From positions 558,001 through 622,000 of the forward strand of contig JACKNG010000002.1 of NCBI GenBank assembly GCA_024235015.1: a stretch of 64,000 nt of DNA. Direction: 5' to 3'. This DNA comes from Gammaproteobacteria bacterium (GTDB lineage Bacteria > Pseudomonadota > Gammaproteobacteria > Ga0077536). Below the pieces are notes generated by a model. The model did no database searches and had not been told where the DNA came from. It saw only the letters and a program-made list of their open reading frames with translations. Both the position numbers and the translations under genes were made by a program. Below are positions 43,159 through 52,177 of the stretch, one piece after another. The number at the start of each line of letters is the position of its first letter. The stretch's first letter is position 1.

Positions 43159-43476
43159 ATGAGCGAAGAACTGGCGCCAATCGCGACGAAGGTCATCTTC
43201 GAGGACGACGACGTGCGGGTGTGGAACCAGGTCGTGCCGGCCGGCGCGACCATCCCGAAGCACCGCCACGACCACGACTACTTCCTGGTCAACGTCAGCG
43301 GCGAGGGGCCGATCGAGGTCGAGTTCCACGACGGCTCGGGCGGCGAGCTCGGCACCCATTTCACCTACAGCCCGACCCCGGGCACTGCCGACCTCGTGCC
43401 CAAGGGGCACGTCGAGACGGCGCGCAACGAGGGCGGCGACTACCACGCCATCCTGGTCGAGCTGAAGAAGCGCTGA
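43159..43476 (+). CDS. Small cupin-domain protein
   Basis: 105 residues: VWNQVVPAGATIPKHRHDHDYFLVNVSGEGPIEVEFHDG is a single cupin motif with the metal-binding H-x-H-x-H. It is followed by VETARNEGGDYHAILVELKKR. ATG 43159 has GGGGAG upstream. 48 bases after the serine hydrolase and on the same strand, so probably one operon. Could be a metal-dependent isomerase, dioxygenase or binding protein. Confidence 0.8.
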   Translation: MSEELAPIATKVIFEDDDVRVWNQVVPAGATIPKHRHDHDYFLVNVSGEGPIEVEFHDGSGGELGTHFTYSPTPGTADLVPKGHVETARNEGGDYHAILVELKKR

Positions 43477-43527
43477 GCGGGCGGTTCACGCCTGGCGAAC
43501 CGACCGCGCACGGGCCGGCACGCCACC

Positions 43528-43556
43528 GCCGGGCCGGGCAGGAATCCCGGCCCGGC
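43528..43556. terminator. Hairpin between convergent genes
   Basis: Perfect 11-bp stem GCCGGGCCGGG / CCCGGCCCGGC with a 7-base loop, between the cupin stop (43476) and the monooxygenase stop (43562). No T-run on either side, so it may work as a bidirectional transcript-end hairpin and not as a classic intrinsic terminator. Confidence 0.55.
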
Positions 43557-43561
43557 ATGCT

Positions 43562-44824
43562 TCAGCCGCGCACGCGCAGGTAATCCGAGGGGATGGTGAC
43601 GACCGACTCGTACCAGGCCGCCATCGCCGCGGCGTCCATGCCCGACCAATCGGGGATGGCGTCGACGAAGGCGTGCCCGAGTTGCTGACCGAAGCGCACC
43701 AGCCGGTTGTTCTCGGCGGTGCGCTCGGTATCCCAGGCGGCGAGCGCGGCATCCAGCGCCTGGCCATCCTGGCCCGCCGCGGCCACCGCCGCGCCGAGCG
43801 CGATGGCATCGTGCATGCCCTTCAAGGCACCCGCACCGCTGTGCGGCCGGGCGAACGCGCCAGCATCGCCCGCAAGACACACCCGGCCCCGGCGGTAGCC
43901 CGGCACCGGGCAATCGTAGATGGCATAGGCGAAGGTGCCCTGGCTGCGTTGCACGATGGCGTCGTAGTAGCGTGGCAGGCGGCGCGTCGCGAGCGCCTTG
44001 AGCCCGGCCTCGGTCGCCGCGGGCATCGCACCCGGTGGCAACGAGCCCTCGTGCAGCGTGCCGTCGGCCGCGGTCATGAAGGCGGTCAGTTCGGCCGCGG
44101 GCACGGGGTGGTACATGCCCCAGTTGACCAGCCGGCGGCCGCGCGCGACGCCACCGTCGGGCCCCGGCACGAAGTAGAAGATGCCGTGCCCGCCCGCGTA
44201 GCCGAGGGCATGGATGCCGCGTTCGAGCGGCGCCGGGTCGTCCAGCGCCGCTTCCGCCAGCGCGCCGCGCCACAGCACGTAGCCGGCGTAGGCCATGGTG
44301 GCGCGCGGGAACAGCAGGCGCCGCCCCAGCGAGGCATAGCCATCGGCACAGACGACGAGGTCGAAGTCGTGTTCGCGGCCGTCGGCGAGAACGACCCGCG
44401 GACGACGGTCATCGAGGTTGCGCACGTCCGTGACCTGGCAGCGCGTACGGTAAACGGCGTCCGGCACGCGCCGCCGCAGGTTGCGATAGAGGCTGCCCCA
44501 GTTGAGCGCCAGCATCACCGCCGGCTGGGCCCAGGCCAGGCGGCCGTAGTCCGGGGCCTCGGCCGTGCGCGAGATGCGCAGGAAGGCCGGCGCCGGGAAA
44601 CGCGCGATGTCGCCATCGACGAGGTCGCGCGCGATCAAGGTATCGATGACGGCGGCCGGCACGCCGATGCCGGCACCGCGATCCTTGAGTTCCTCGCCCG
44701 AACGTTCGAACAGGGTCACCGCGCAGCCGGCGCGGGCGAGTTCGATGGCCACCGCGCAGCCGGCGATGGAGCCGCCGACGACGGCGACCTCGAGCGCCGC
44801 GCGCGTATCCGCCTGCTCAGCCAT
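43562..44824 (-). CDS. FAD-dependent aromatic-ring-hydroxylase-type monooxygenase
   Basis: 420-residue class A flavin monooxygenase. FAD motif EVAVVGGSIAGCAVAIELARAG, then VTLFERSGEELKDRGAGIGV, the D-G motif FDLVVCADGYASLGRRLL, and GRVCLAGDAGAFARPHSGAGALKGMHDAIALG (the second FAD motif GD-x4-P). One subunit acting on a phenolic or enol substrate with NAD(P)H is expected; substrate unknown. ATG 44824 with GGAGGGG upstream. Confidence 0.88.
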   Translation of the reverse strand: MAEQADTRAALEVAVVGGSIAGCAVAIELARAGCAVTLFERSGEELKDRGAGIGVPAAVIDTLIARDLVDGDIARFPAPAFLRISRTAEAPDYGRLAWAQPAVMLALNWGSLYRNLRRRVPDAVYRTRCQVTDVRNLDDRRPRVVLADGREHDFDLVVCADGYASLGRRLLFPRATMAYAGYVLWRGALAEAALDDPAPLERGIHALGYAGGHGIFYFVPGPDGGVARGRRLVNWGMYHPVPAAELTAFMTAADGTLHEGSLPPGAMPAATEAGLKALATRRLPRYYDAIVQRSQGTFAYAIYDCPVPGYRRGRVCLAGDAGAFARPHSGAGALKGMHDAIALGAAVAAAGQDGQALDAALAAWDTERTAENNRLVRFGQQLGHAFVDAIPDWSGMDAAAMAAWYESVVTIPSDYLRVRG

Positions 44825-44938
44825 GTTCGTCCCCTCCCCGTCGCATGATGCCGCGGGCGGGCCGCGGCGGCCAGCAGGCCGCAGCGGAAGGTGGCGAGGA
44901 TGGCCGGGCGGCTCGGTACGGGCGCACCCGGCGCCGGC

Positions 44939-44954
44939 GTTTACCGATGTAAAC
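44939..44954. promoter_or_regulatory. GTTTAC-N4-GTAAAC operator candidate
   Basis: Perfect 6-bp inverted repeat with a CGAT centre, 115 bases before the FAD monooxygenase start, in the gap to the phosphotransferase gene (both minus strand). Half-sites of this form are typical of TetR-family regulators. GTTTAC is also the core of the palindrome at 32416. Confidence 0.35.
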
Positions 44955-45085
44955 CGGAAGCGCCGGCGACACGGTTCCGCCGTGGAGCGGAACTGCACGG
45001 GCGCGGGCCGCGGGGCGACGGGCAGGATACCCCGAGTAGCACGTAACGCTGCAGAGGGACTGCGCTGCAGTCCTGCACCGGCGCG

Positions 45086-46114
45086 CTACCCGCGCCGCAG
45101 GTAATCCAGCAGCAACTCGCGTGCGCGGCCGTACATCGCCGGCACCCCGCGCGCCATGCGCTCCCAGGCCGGGTCGGGGCGGCGGCCTTCGCGGTGCAGG
45201 CGGATGAACAGTCCTGACACCACCGCCATGCGGTAGCCGGCCAGCGCGCGGTACCAGGCGATGCCGGGCACGGCGCGCCCGGTCAGGCGCACGTACTCGG
45301 CGATCAAGGCCTCGGGACTCATGGGATTGACCGGGCAGTAGTCGGGATCCCACGAGGCGCGGTCGCCGATCATGACCAGCCAGCCGAGGTCGTAGAGTTG
45401 CGCCCCGATCGCCGACAGTTCCCAGTCGAGCATGGCGACGAGCTGGCCGTCATCGTCGAACAGGAGATTGCCGGGCTGGCAGTCGCCGTGCAGGAGGCCG
45501 ATGGGCGAGGGCGGCGGGCCACACTCGTTCAGCAGCGCGCGCACTTCCTCGCCGGCGGCGAGCCAGTCGGGCTCGACCGTCTTGGCCAGGATCGGATCCC
45601 AGCGCGCGACCTCGTCTTCGATCGGGCTCACCGCCTGCCAGTCGGCGAGGTGGCGCTGCCAGTCGAAGGCATGCACGCGCGCCATCGCGGCGACGGCCTG
45701 GCGCCACAGCGGCGCGACGTGCTCGTTGTCGCGCGGAAAGGCCGGGTCCGGATCCCACACGATGAAGGCGCGCCCGGGCAGGCGCGCGAACATCACGTAG
45801 GCGGTGGGGAAGTAGGCGTCGTCGGCGCCGTGGTAGCGGATCGGCGCGACCGGGAAGCCGTGCGCGGCGAGCGTGGTCAGGAGCGGCACCTGGCGCAGCA
45901 CGTCGGTGTTGCCGCTACGCTTGACGCCGACCGGGGCGAGACGGATGACCAGGCGTTCGAGGCAGGCCTCGCGCGCGCCGTCCCAGATTTCGAAACCGTA
46001 GGTCAGGCCGCCGTGGCTGCCGGAAAAGCCACCGAGGCGGCGCACCTCGGCATGCTCGCCGTGGTGGCCGCGGGCGAAGCGATCGAGGCAGGGCTGGAGT
46101 TCGTCGGGTTGCAT
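45086..46114 (-). CDS. Phosphotransferase family protein (APH/ACAD10-like)
   Basis: 342-residue kinase-like fold. LGGFSGSHGGLTYGFEIWD (nucleotide loop), LLHGDCQPGNLLFDDDGQ (Brenner motif, catalytic Asp) and MLDWELSAIGAQLYDLGW (metal-binding Asp). This branch, related to the kinase part of human ACAD10, usually accompanies acyl-CoA dehydrogenases in proteobacterial lipid catabolism and not drug resistance. The Shine-Dalgarno before ATG 46114 is weak, so the start is moderately certain. Confidence 0.82.
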   Translation of the reverse strand: MQPDELQPCLDRFARGHHGEHAEVRRLGGFSGSHGGLTYGFEIWDGAREACLERLVIRLAPVGVKRSGNTDVLRQVPLLTTLAAHGFPVAPIRYHGADDAYFPTAYVMFARLPGRAFIVWDPDPAFPRDNEHVAPLWRQAVAAMARVHAFDWQRHLADWQAVSPIEDEVARWDPILAKTVEPDWLAAGEEVRALLNECGPPPSPIGLLHGDCQPGNLLFDDDGQLVAMLDWELSAIGAQLYDLGWLVMIGDRASWDPDYCPVNPMSPEALIAEYVRLTGRAVPGIAWYRALAGYRMAVVSGLFIRLHREGRRPDPAWERMARGVPAMYGRARELLLDYLRRG

Positions 46115-46316
46115 CGGGATCGGATGTGACACTGAGCGAGGCGGGATTCTAGCCCGGATTCCCCGCCCGTCTCCTGGCCGACCGGCGCCCGGCACGGTTG
46201 GCAGGCACCGCATCGCTCGCCGACAATGCCGCCGTCTTCGTCACAAGCCGCGTCGCCGAGACCATGCCCGATCCGAGACAGCCCTGCATTACCGCCCGCC
46301 TGGCGCGCACCCCGCG

Positions 46317-47237
46317 ATGAAGATTGCCATCGTCGGTATCGGTGCCATGGGCTCGGTCTATGCCGGCCTGCTCGCGCGTGGCGGCCACGAGGTCTGGGGC
46401 ATCGACACCTGGGCCGAGCACGTCGCCGCGATCGAACGCGACGGATTGCGCGTCGAGGGCGCCAGCGGTGACGCGCGCTACCCCGTCCATGCCACCACCG
46501 ATGCTGCGAACGTCGGCGCCTGCGATCTCGTCGTCGTCGCCACCAAGGCCGCCGACGTCGCCGCCGCCGCGCGGGCGGCCGCCGCCCTGCTCGGCCCCGA
46601 CACCCCGGTGCTGACCATCCAGAACGGCCTCGGCGCGGTCGAGCGACTGGCCGCGGTGGTGCCGCGCGAACGCATCCTCGTCGGCGTCGCCGGCGGCTTC
46701 GGCGCCGCGCTGCGCGGGCCCGGCCATGCCTTCCACAACGGCATGGAACTGCTGCGCCTGGGCGAGGCCGACGGCGGCGGCTCGGCGCGCCTGGAGGCGG
46801 TCGCCGCGGCCTGGCGCGACGGCGGCTTCAACGTGCGCTGTTACGACGACATCAACCAGCTGGTGTGGGAGAAGTTCATCTGCAACGTCACCTTCAGCGG
46901 CACCTGCACGGTGCTCGGCATGACGGTCGGCGAGGTGATGACGAACGACCACGCCTGGCAGGTCGCGCTGGGCTGCGGGCTCGAGGCCCATGCCGCCGGC
47001 GTGGCCAAGGGCATCGCCTTCTCCTTCGACGACGCCGCCGCCTACATCGCCGATTTCGGTGCCCGCATCCCCGGCGCGCAGCCCTCGATGCTGCTCGACC
47101 ACCTCGCCCGGCGGCGCTCGGAGATCGACGCCATCAACGGCATGGTGCCGGTGGTGGCCGCCGAAGTCGGCACCGCGGCCCCCCTCAACAGCGCCATCGC
47201 GGCCCTGGTGCGCGCGCGCGAAGCCGGCTTTCCCTGA
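46317..47237 (+). CDS. 2-dehydropantoate 2-reductase family protein
   Basis: 306 residues. N-terminal NADPH loop MKIAIVGIGAMGSVYAGLLARGGHEVWGID, then LVVVATKAADVAAAARAAAALLGPDTPVLTIQNGLG, and the C-terminal helical domain with the conserved Lys of QLVWEKFICNVTFSGTCTVLG. Size and motifs fit ApbA/PanE, the ketopantoate reductase of pantothenate synthesis. In this catabolic setting a different ketoacid substrate is possible, so no symbol is given. ATG 46317. Confidence 0.85.
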   Translation: MKIAIVGIGAMGSVYAGLLARGGHEVWGIDTWAEHVAAIERDGLRVEGASGDARYPVHATTDAANVGACDLVVVATKAADVAAAARAAAALLGPDTPVLTIQNGLGAVERLAAVVPRERILVGVAGGFGAALRGPGHAFHNGMELLRLGEADGGGSARLEAVAAAWRDGGFNVRCYDDINQLVWEKFICNVTFSGTCTVLGMTVGEVMTNDHAWQVALGCGLEAHAAGVAKGIAFSFDDAAAYIADFGARIPGAQPSMLLDHLARRRSEIDAINGMVPVVAAEVGTAAPLNSAIAALVRAREAGFP

Positions 47238-47409
47238 TCCAGCGCAACTGCGCGAACGCGCAGGATTGCATAGAATCCGGGGGTTTCGTCGCACCGGGCC
47301 GCCCCTGGGCCGCCCGGCAAGGGCCTCGCCGCGGGGCCCGTGTACGACATCCACAAGACCACCGAACGAGCGCCGCCGCGATTGAGAGGGCGGCCGAGGG
47401 GAGCAACAC

Positions 47410-48879
47410 ATGTCCGATAATTCAACGCCCGAGACCAGCCCGCGCATCGTCATCATCGGCGCCGGCATGGCCGGCATCCTCACCGTGATCAAGCTGCGCG
47501 AAGCGGGCTACGACAACTTCGTCGTCTACGAGAAAGCCGACCGCATCGGCGGTACCTGGCGCGAGAACACCTACCCGGGCATCGCCTGCGACGTACCGGC
47601 GCACCTCTACACCTATTCCTTCGAACCCAACCCGGATTGGAGTTCGACCTTCGCCTCGGGCCCCGAGATCCAGGCCTACTTCGAGCGCGTGGCGGAGAAG
47701 TACGATGTCATGCGCCACATCCGCTTCAACGAGGCCGTGCCGCACGTCGAGTTCAAGGACGGCCGCTGGCACATCCGCACCGCCAGCGGCCGCGAAGACG
47801 TCGCCGATTTCCTCGTCGCCGCTACCGGCGTGCTGCACCACCCGCACGTCGCCGACATTCCCGGCCTCGACAGCTTCACCGGCGCCTGTTTCCACAGCGC
47901 GCAATGGGATCACTCGGTACCGCTGGAAGGCAAGCGCGTCGGCGTCATCGGCACCGGCTCGACCGCCATCCAGATCACCTCGGCACTGGTCGACAAGGTG
48001 TCCCGCTTCGATCTCTTCCAGCGCACCGCGCAGTGGATCTCACCGATCGACAACCACGTCTACACCGAAGAAGAGAAGGAACGCTTCCGCACCGACCCGG
48101 CTTTCCTGCAGGCCGTGCGCGACGAGATCAACGCCGAGTTCGGACGCTTCTCCAATGCGGTCATCGACGCCGATTCGCAGGAGATGAAGGACATCGAGGC
48201 GGCCTGCCTCGCCAACCTGGAAGACAACGTCAAGGACCCGGTGCTGCGCGAAAAGCTGCGGCCGAACTACCGCGCCGGTTGCAAGCGCCTGATCTTCTCG
48301 AGCGACTTCTACCAGGCCATCCAGCATCCCAGCGCCCACGTCGTCACGACGCCGATCGAGCGGGTCGAGGCCGACGGCGTGCGTCTCGCCGACGGCGAGT
48401 TGCGCGATCTCGACGTGCTGGTGGTGGCGACCGGCTTCCGCGTCGACAGCTTCATCCGCCCGACCACCGTGCTCGGCCGCGACGGCGTCAACCTCGACGA
48501 CGTGTGGGCCGAGGGACCGCTCGCCTACATGTCGATCTCGGTACCGGGCTTCCCCAACTTCTTCATGTTGAACGGCCCTAACGGCCCGGTCGGCAACTTC
48601 TCGCTGATCCAGATCGCCGAACACCAGGTCGCCTACATCCTGCAGCTGATGGACAAGGTCCGCCGCGGCGAGTGCCGCGAAGTCTCGGCCACGCCCAATG
48701 CCACGGCCGATTTCGAACAGCGCCGCATGGCGGCGGCGAAGAAGTCGATCTGGTCGACCGGCTGCAAGAGCTGGTACCTCGACAAGAACGGCGTGCCGGC
48801 CAGCTGGCCATGGTCGCGCGCGCGCTTCTTCGAGGAGATGGCGAAACCGGTGCTCGACGACTACGACCTCGCCAGCTGA
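47410..48879 (+). CDS. Flavin-containing (Baeyer-Villiger-type) monooxygenase
   Basis: 489 residues. FAD loop IVIIGAGMAG (13-22), GGTWRENTYPGIACDVPAHLY, the perfect fingerprint F156-T-G158-x3-H162-x3-W166-D, NADPH loop VIGTGSTAIQ (179-188) and VVVATGFRVDSF. Converts ketones to esters or lactones using NADPH and oxygen. ATG 47410 has GGGGAG upstream. A carotenoid oxygenase-family gene follows 81 bases later on the same strand. Confidence 0.9.
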   Translation: MSDNSTPETSPRIVIIGAGMAGILTVIKLREAGYDNFVVYEKADRIGGTWRENTYPGIACDVPAHLYTYSFEPNPDWSSTFASGPEIQAYFERVAEKYDVMRHIRFNEAVPHVEFKDGRWHIRTASGREDVADFLVAATGVLHHPHVADIPGLDSFTGACFHSAQWDHSVPLEGKRVGVIGTGSTAIQITSALVDKVSRFDLFQRTAQWISPIDNHVYTEEEKERFRTDPAFLQAVRDEINAEFGRFSNAVIDADSQEMKDIEAACLANLEDNVKDPVLREKLRPNYRAGCKRLIFSSDFYQAIQHPSAHVVTTPIERVEADGVRLADGELRDLDVLVVATGFRVDSFIRPTTVLGRDGVNLDDVWAEGPLAYMSISVPGFPNFFMLNGPNGPVGNFSLIQIAEHQVAYILQLMDKVRRGECREVSATPNATADFEQRRMAAAKKSIWSTGCKSWYLDKNGVPASWPWSRARFFEEMAKPVLDDYDLAS

Positions 48880-48960
48880 GCCTGGCCGCACGCCGCCGCC
48901 GCCCGTGCACGGCAGCGGCGGCGCACGTATGCTGGGGCCTCCCGACGCGGAGACCCCGGC

Positions 48961-50430
48961 ATGGCCGCAAGCACTTCCGCCGGCATCGCGCCGGCGCCTT
49001 TCGGTGACGAACACGGGCCATTCCTGTGCGGCCCCTACGCCCCGCTCGGCGACGAAGCCGATACGGTTCTCGAGCTGCGCACCGGCGCCCTGCCTGCAGA
49101 CCTGAACGGCGTCTACCTGCGCGTCGGTCCCAACCCCCGGTTCGCTCCGCTCGGCCGCTACCATCCCTTCGACGGTGACGGCATGATCCACGCCGCGCAG
49201 TTCGCGCACGGCCGCGTCCGCTACCGCCGCCGCTGGGTGCGCACGGCCGATTTCGACACCGAGAGCGCGGCCGGCGACGCCGTCTTCCACGGCATCCGCG
49301 AAACGCTCGCCGGCGACCGCGCGCGCCCGCTCAAGGACAGTGCCAATACCGACGTGCTCGGCTTCGCCGGCCAGGCCCTGGCACTGTGGTACATGGCCGG
49401 CGCGGCCTACGTCGTCGATCCGATCACCCTCGAGACGCGCGGCACGCTGGATGCTGTCGCCCGGTCCCGCGGCGGGTGCGGGCACATTTCGGCCCACGCC
49501 AAGGTCGACCCGGTGAGCGGCGAGTTGCTCTACTTCGACTACGGCGCCGAGGCGCCGTGGATGCACTACGGCGTGGTCGCGCCGGACGGCCGCCTCGTCC
49601 ACCACACCCCCATCACCCTGCCCGGTCCGCGCCTGCCGCACGACATGGCCTTCACCGCCCGCTACAGCATCCTGCACGACCTGCCCTTGTTCCACGACGC
49701 CGCGGCGCTGGCGCGCGGCCGCCACAAGATTGCCTTCCATGCCGACGTGCCGACGCGTTTCGGCGTCCTGCCGCGCTACGGTGGGGATACCGAGCTGCGC
49801 TGGTTCGAGTTCACGCCCTGCTTCGTCTACCACGTGGTCAACGCCTGGGAGGAAGGCGACGAAGTCGTGATGGTGGGCTGCCGTTACGTGCCGGTGAGCA
49901 CAGCCGACGGCGGCATCGACGGTGTGGCCACCGCGCAGCAGATCGCCCAGCTGGTGATGAACGCCCGGCTATGGTGCTGGCGCATGGATCTGGCCAGCGG
50001 CGCCACGCGCGAGTACCCGCTCGACGCCGAGCGCAACGTCGAGTTCCCGTCCTGCAACGGGCAGCTGGCCGGGCGGACGACGCGCTACGGCTATCTCGCC
50101 GACCAGCACGACGGCGTGGTCCTGCAATGGCCGGGCCTGGCCAAGTACGACCTCGTCAGCGGCGCGCGCCTGTCGCAATGGAGCAGCGAACCCGCGCACA
50201 GCTGGTACTCCGAGCCCTGGTTCGCGCCAGCCGACGCGGCCACCGCCGAGGACGACGGTTACCTGGTCGCCTTCCGCCTCGACGCGCGCGACATGCGTTG
50301 CACGCTGGAGGTGCTCGATGCGCGCGACCTCGGGCGCGGCCCGCTGGCCGTGCTCGATCTGCCCGGCCAGGTCCCAGTGGGTTTCCACGCCTGCTGGATC
50401 CGCGCCGCCGACATCCCCGCGTGGGCATGA
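48961..50430 (+). CDS. Carotenoid oxygenase family protein
   Basis: 489-residue seven-bladed propeller non-haem iron enzyme. Family start LPADLNGVYLRVGPNPRFAPLGRYHPFDGDGMIHAAQF, and the four iron His residues in CGHISAHAKVDP, LPHDMAFT, FVYHVVNAWEE and VGFHACWIRAADIP. Cleaves C=C bonds of carotenoids or, in bacterial stilbene/lignostilbene relatives, of aromatic olefins. Linked to the Baeyer-Villiger gene upstream and overlapping the nuclease gene by ATGA downstream. Confidence 0.9.
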   Translation: MAASTSAGIAPAPFGDEHGPFLCGPYAPLGDEADTVLELRTGALPADLNGVYLRVGPNPRFAPLGRYHPFDGDGMIHAAQFAHGRVRYRRRWVRTADFDTESAAGDAVFHGIRETLAGDRARPLKDSANTDVLGFAGQALALWYMAGAAYVVDPITLETRGTLDAVARSRGGCGHISAHAKVDPVSGELLYFDYGAEAPWMHYGVVAPDGRLVHHTPITLPGPRLPHDMAFTARYSILHDLPLFHDAAALARGRHKIAFHADVPTRFGVLPRYGGDTELRWFEFTPCFVYHVVNAWEEGDEVVMVGCRYVPVSTADGGIDGVATAQQIAQLVMNARLWCWRMDLASGATREYPLDAERNVEFPSCNGQLAGRTTRYGYLADQHDGVVLQWPGLAKYDLVSGARLSQWSSEPAHSWYSEPWFAPADAATAEDDGYLVAFRLDARDMRCTLEVLDARDLGRGPLAVLDLPGQVPVGFHACWIRAADIPAWA

Positions 50431-51104
50431 GCCAGGCCCGCTTGGGGTGGGGGTGCGCGCTGCTCGGCACCGCGCTCTTGTTCGCCAACGGAATCGCCCA
50501 CGCAGCGGCGCTGCAGGGGCGTGCCCACGCCATCGACGGCGACAGCCTGCGCCTGGGCGACGAGGAAATCCGCCTGCAGGGCATCGACGCACCGGAAGCA
50601 CGCCAGGCCTGCACGCGCGACGGCCACGACTGGGCCTGTGGCCGGGTCGCGGCACAAGCCCTCGCCGAACTGGTCGAGGGTGGCGAGCTGCGCTGCACCT
50701 ACGACGATCGCGACGCCTACGGCCGTGCCCTGGCCACCTGTACGCGCGACGGCAGGGATGTCAACGCCGCGATGGTCGAGCGCGGCCTGGCGCTGGCCTA
50801 TCGCCACTACACCGAACGCTATGCGGCCGAAGAGGATCGTGCGCGCCAGGCGCGACGGGGCCTGTGGGCGGGCGAGTTCGAAGCGCCCTGGCGCTGGCGC
50901 CACGCGCGGCACGGTGACGCGGCGGCAGGCGCCGCCGCGTCGTGTCGCATCAAGGGCAACGTCAGCCGCAGCGGCGCACGCATCTACCACGTGCCGGGCT
51001 CACGCGATTACGACGCCGTGCGCATCGACCCGGCGCGCGGTGAACGCTGTTTCGATTCCGTCGAAGAAGCGCGCGGGGCGGGATTCCGCGCGCCGCGGCG
51101 GTGA
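50427..51104 (+). CDS. Thermonuclease (SNase)-family exported protein
   Basis: 225 residues. Signal peptide MSQARLGWGCALLGTALLFANGIAHA, then an SNase-like OB-fold: GRAHAIDGDSLRLGDEEIRLQGIDAPEARQACTRDG with the D-[SG]-D and IDAPE motifs, YGRALATCTRDGRDVNAAMVERGLALAY and RGLWAGEFEAPWRWRH. The C-terminal SCRIKGNVSRSGARIYHVPGSRDYDAVRID...CFDSVEEARGAGFR is the Ca-binding-like extra module found in many SNase proteins. The start overlaps the carotenoid oxygenase stop by four bases (ATGA), so translation is coupled. Confidence 0.9.
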   Translation: MSQARLGWGCALLGTALLFANGIAHAAALQGRAHAIDGDSLRLGDEEIRLQGIDAPEARQACTRDGHDWACGRVAAQALAELVEGGELRCTYDDRDAYGRALATCTRDGRDVNAAMVERGLALAYRHYTERYAAEEDRARQARRGLWAGEFEAPWRWRHARHGDAAAGAAASCRIKGNVSRSGARIYHVPGSRDYDAVRIDPARGERCFDSVEEARGAGFRAPRR

Positions 51105-51118
51105 GACGAGAGTCTGGA

Positions 51119-51328
51119 GGTGCCTGACCCCGGACGGGGTCGGACACCGTCCCCGGGCTTGACCCGTGCGGACGGTTTCGACGTCGACCGGGTCTGACCC
51201 CGTTGGGGATCAGACCCGGTGCTGGGCTTTGGGGGGTGCGGGCAGCTTCGGGGTCGACCGGGTCTGGCCCCGCGCCGGCTCAGACCCGTTGCCGGGGCTC
51301 GGGGTGTGCGGGCGGATTCGGGGCCGAC
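51119..51328. repeat. Three tandem 70-bp repeats with GGGTCTGACCCC hairpins
   Basis: Units 51119-51188, 51189-51258 and 51259-51328 align end to end without gaps. Each begins near a GTCTGACCCC-like word that can fold back (GGGTCTGA...TCAGACCC in units 2 and 3; GACCCCG-GA-CGGGGTC in unit 1), has a shared TGCGG..G.TTCG block and ends in GTCGAC or GCCGAC. The array fills the gap between the nuclease gene and the convergent hydrolase gene. Confidence 0.75.
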
Positions 51329-51379
51329 GGCGCCCCCGGGCGGGGGCGTCGTCCGCGGCAGGTTCGAAATGCCCGCACA

Positions 51380-52177
51380 TCAGGCCACGGCCGCCACGCT
51401 GTCGGCGACGATGAAATCGTGCACCAGGCGGGCGAACTCGTCGGGCCGTTCCAGCTCGGCGAGATGACCGGCGCCCTTGATCTCGGCCTGGCGCGCACCG
51501 TCGATGTGACGCGCCCATTCCGGCCCGTGCGCGGCCGGCACGATGGCGTCGCGCTCGGAGGTCGCGACCAGGGTCGGTGCCTTGATGCGCGGCAGGCGCG
51601 TGCGCACCTGGGTCTCCATGATCGGCCAGAGGAACTTGGCCGCGGCCCGCAGGTCGAGCAGTTCCTCGACCAGGGCATCGACCAACTCGCGACCGTCGAG
51701 CAGGTACTTCTGGCGCAGGGCCGGATCGGAGAACAGCACCTCGGTCGGCGCCGCCGGGCTCTGCGCGAAGGGATCGGCGCCCATCGCATCTTCGAGGTAG
51801 ATGCCGACCGGGTTGACCAGCACCAGGCGCCGCACGCAGGCCGGCGCGATGGCGGCGAGCTCGGCCGCCAGCCACGCGCCGATGCCGACACCGACGACAT
51901 GCGCGCTGTCGACGCCGAGCGCGGCCAGGACGTCCTGGTTGTGCAGGGTGAGGTCGAGCGGGCCGACGTTCATCTTGGTCAGCTCGTCCTTGGCCGCGCC
52001 CCAGCCGGGCGCGAAGGGCGCGATGACATCGAAGTGCTCGGCTAGCCTGGCCAGCGCCGGCTCCCAGCCGACCACGCCCATGAAGTGATGCAGGTAGAGC
52101 AGCGGCTCGCCCTGGCCGGCACGGTAGTAGGGCACGGTGATCTGCTTGGTGCCGACGGTGATCGTGTCGAGCTTCAT
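51380..52177 (-). CDS. Alpha/beta-fold hydrolase homologue with Ser-to-Gly at the nucleophile
   Basis: 265 residues of clear alpha/beta-hydrolase fold (PLLYLHHFMGVVGWEPALARLAEHFDVIAPFAPGWG, later TLVATSERDAIVP with the acid and GAGHLAELERPDEFARLVHDFI with the His). The nucleophile elbow reads G96-V-G98-I-G100, where G-x-S-x-G is expected; the codon is GGC. Asp and His are kept. It is either a non-hydrolytic member or uses another residue. ATG 52177 has GGAGG seven bases upstream and overlaps the stop of the LLM gene by one base (TGATG), so the two proteins are coupled. Confidence 0.85.
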   Translation of the reverse strand: MKLDTITVGTKQITVPYYRAGQGEPLLYLHHFMGVVGWEPALARLAEHFDVIAPFAPGWGAAKDELTKMNVGPLDLTLHNQDVLAALGVDSAHVVGVGIGAWLAAELAAIAPACVRRLVLVNPVGIYLEDAMGADPFAQSPAAPTEVLFSDPALRQKYLLDGRELVDALVEELLDLRAAAKFLWPIMETQVRTRLPRIKAPTLVATSERDAIVPAAHGPEWARHIDGARQAEIKGAGHLAELERPDEFARLVHDFIVADSVAAVA

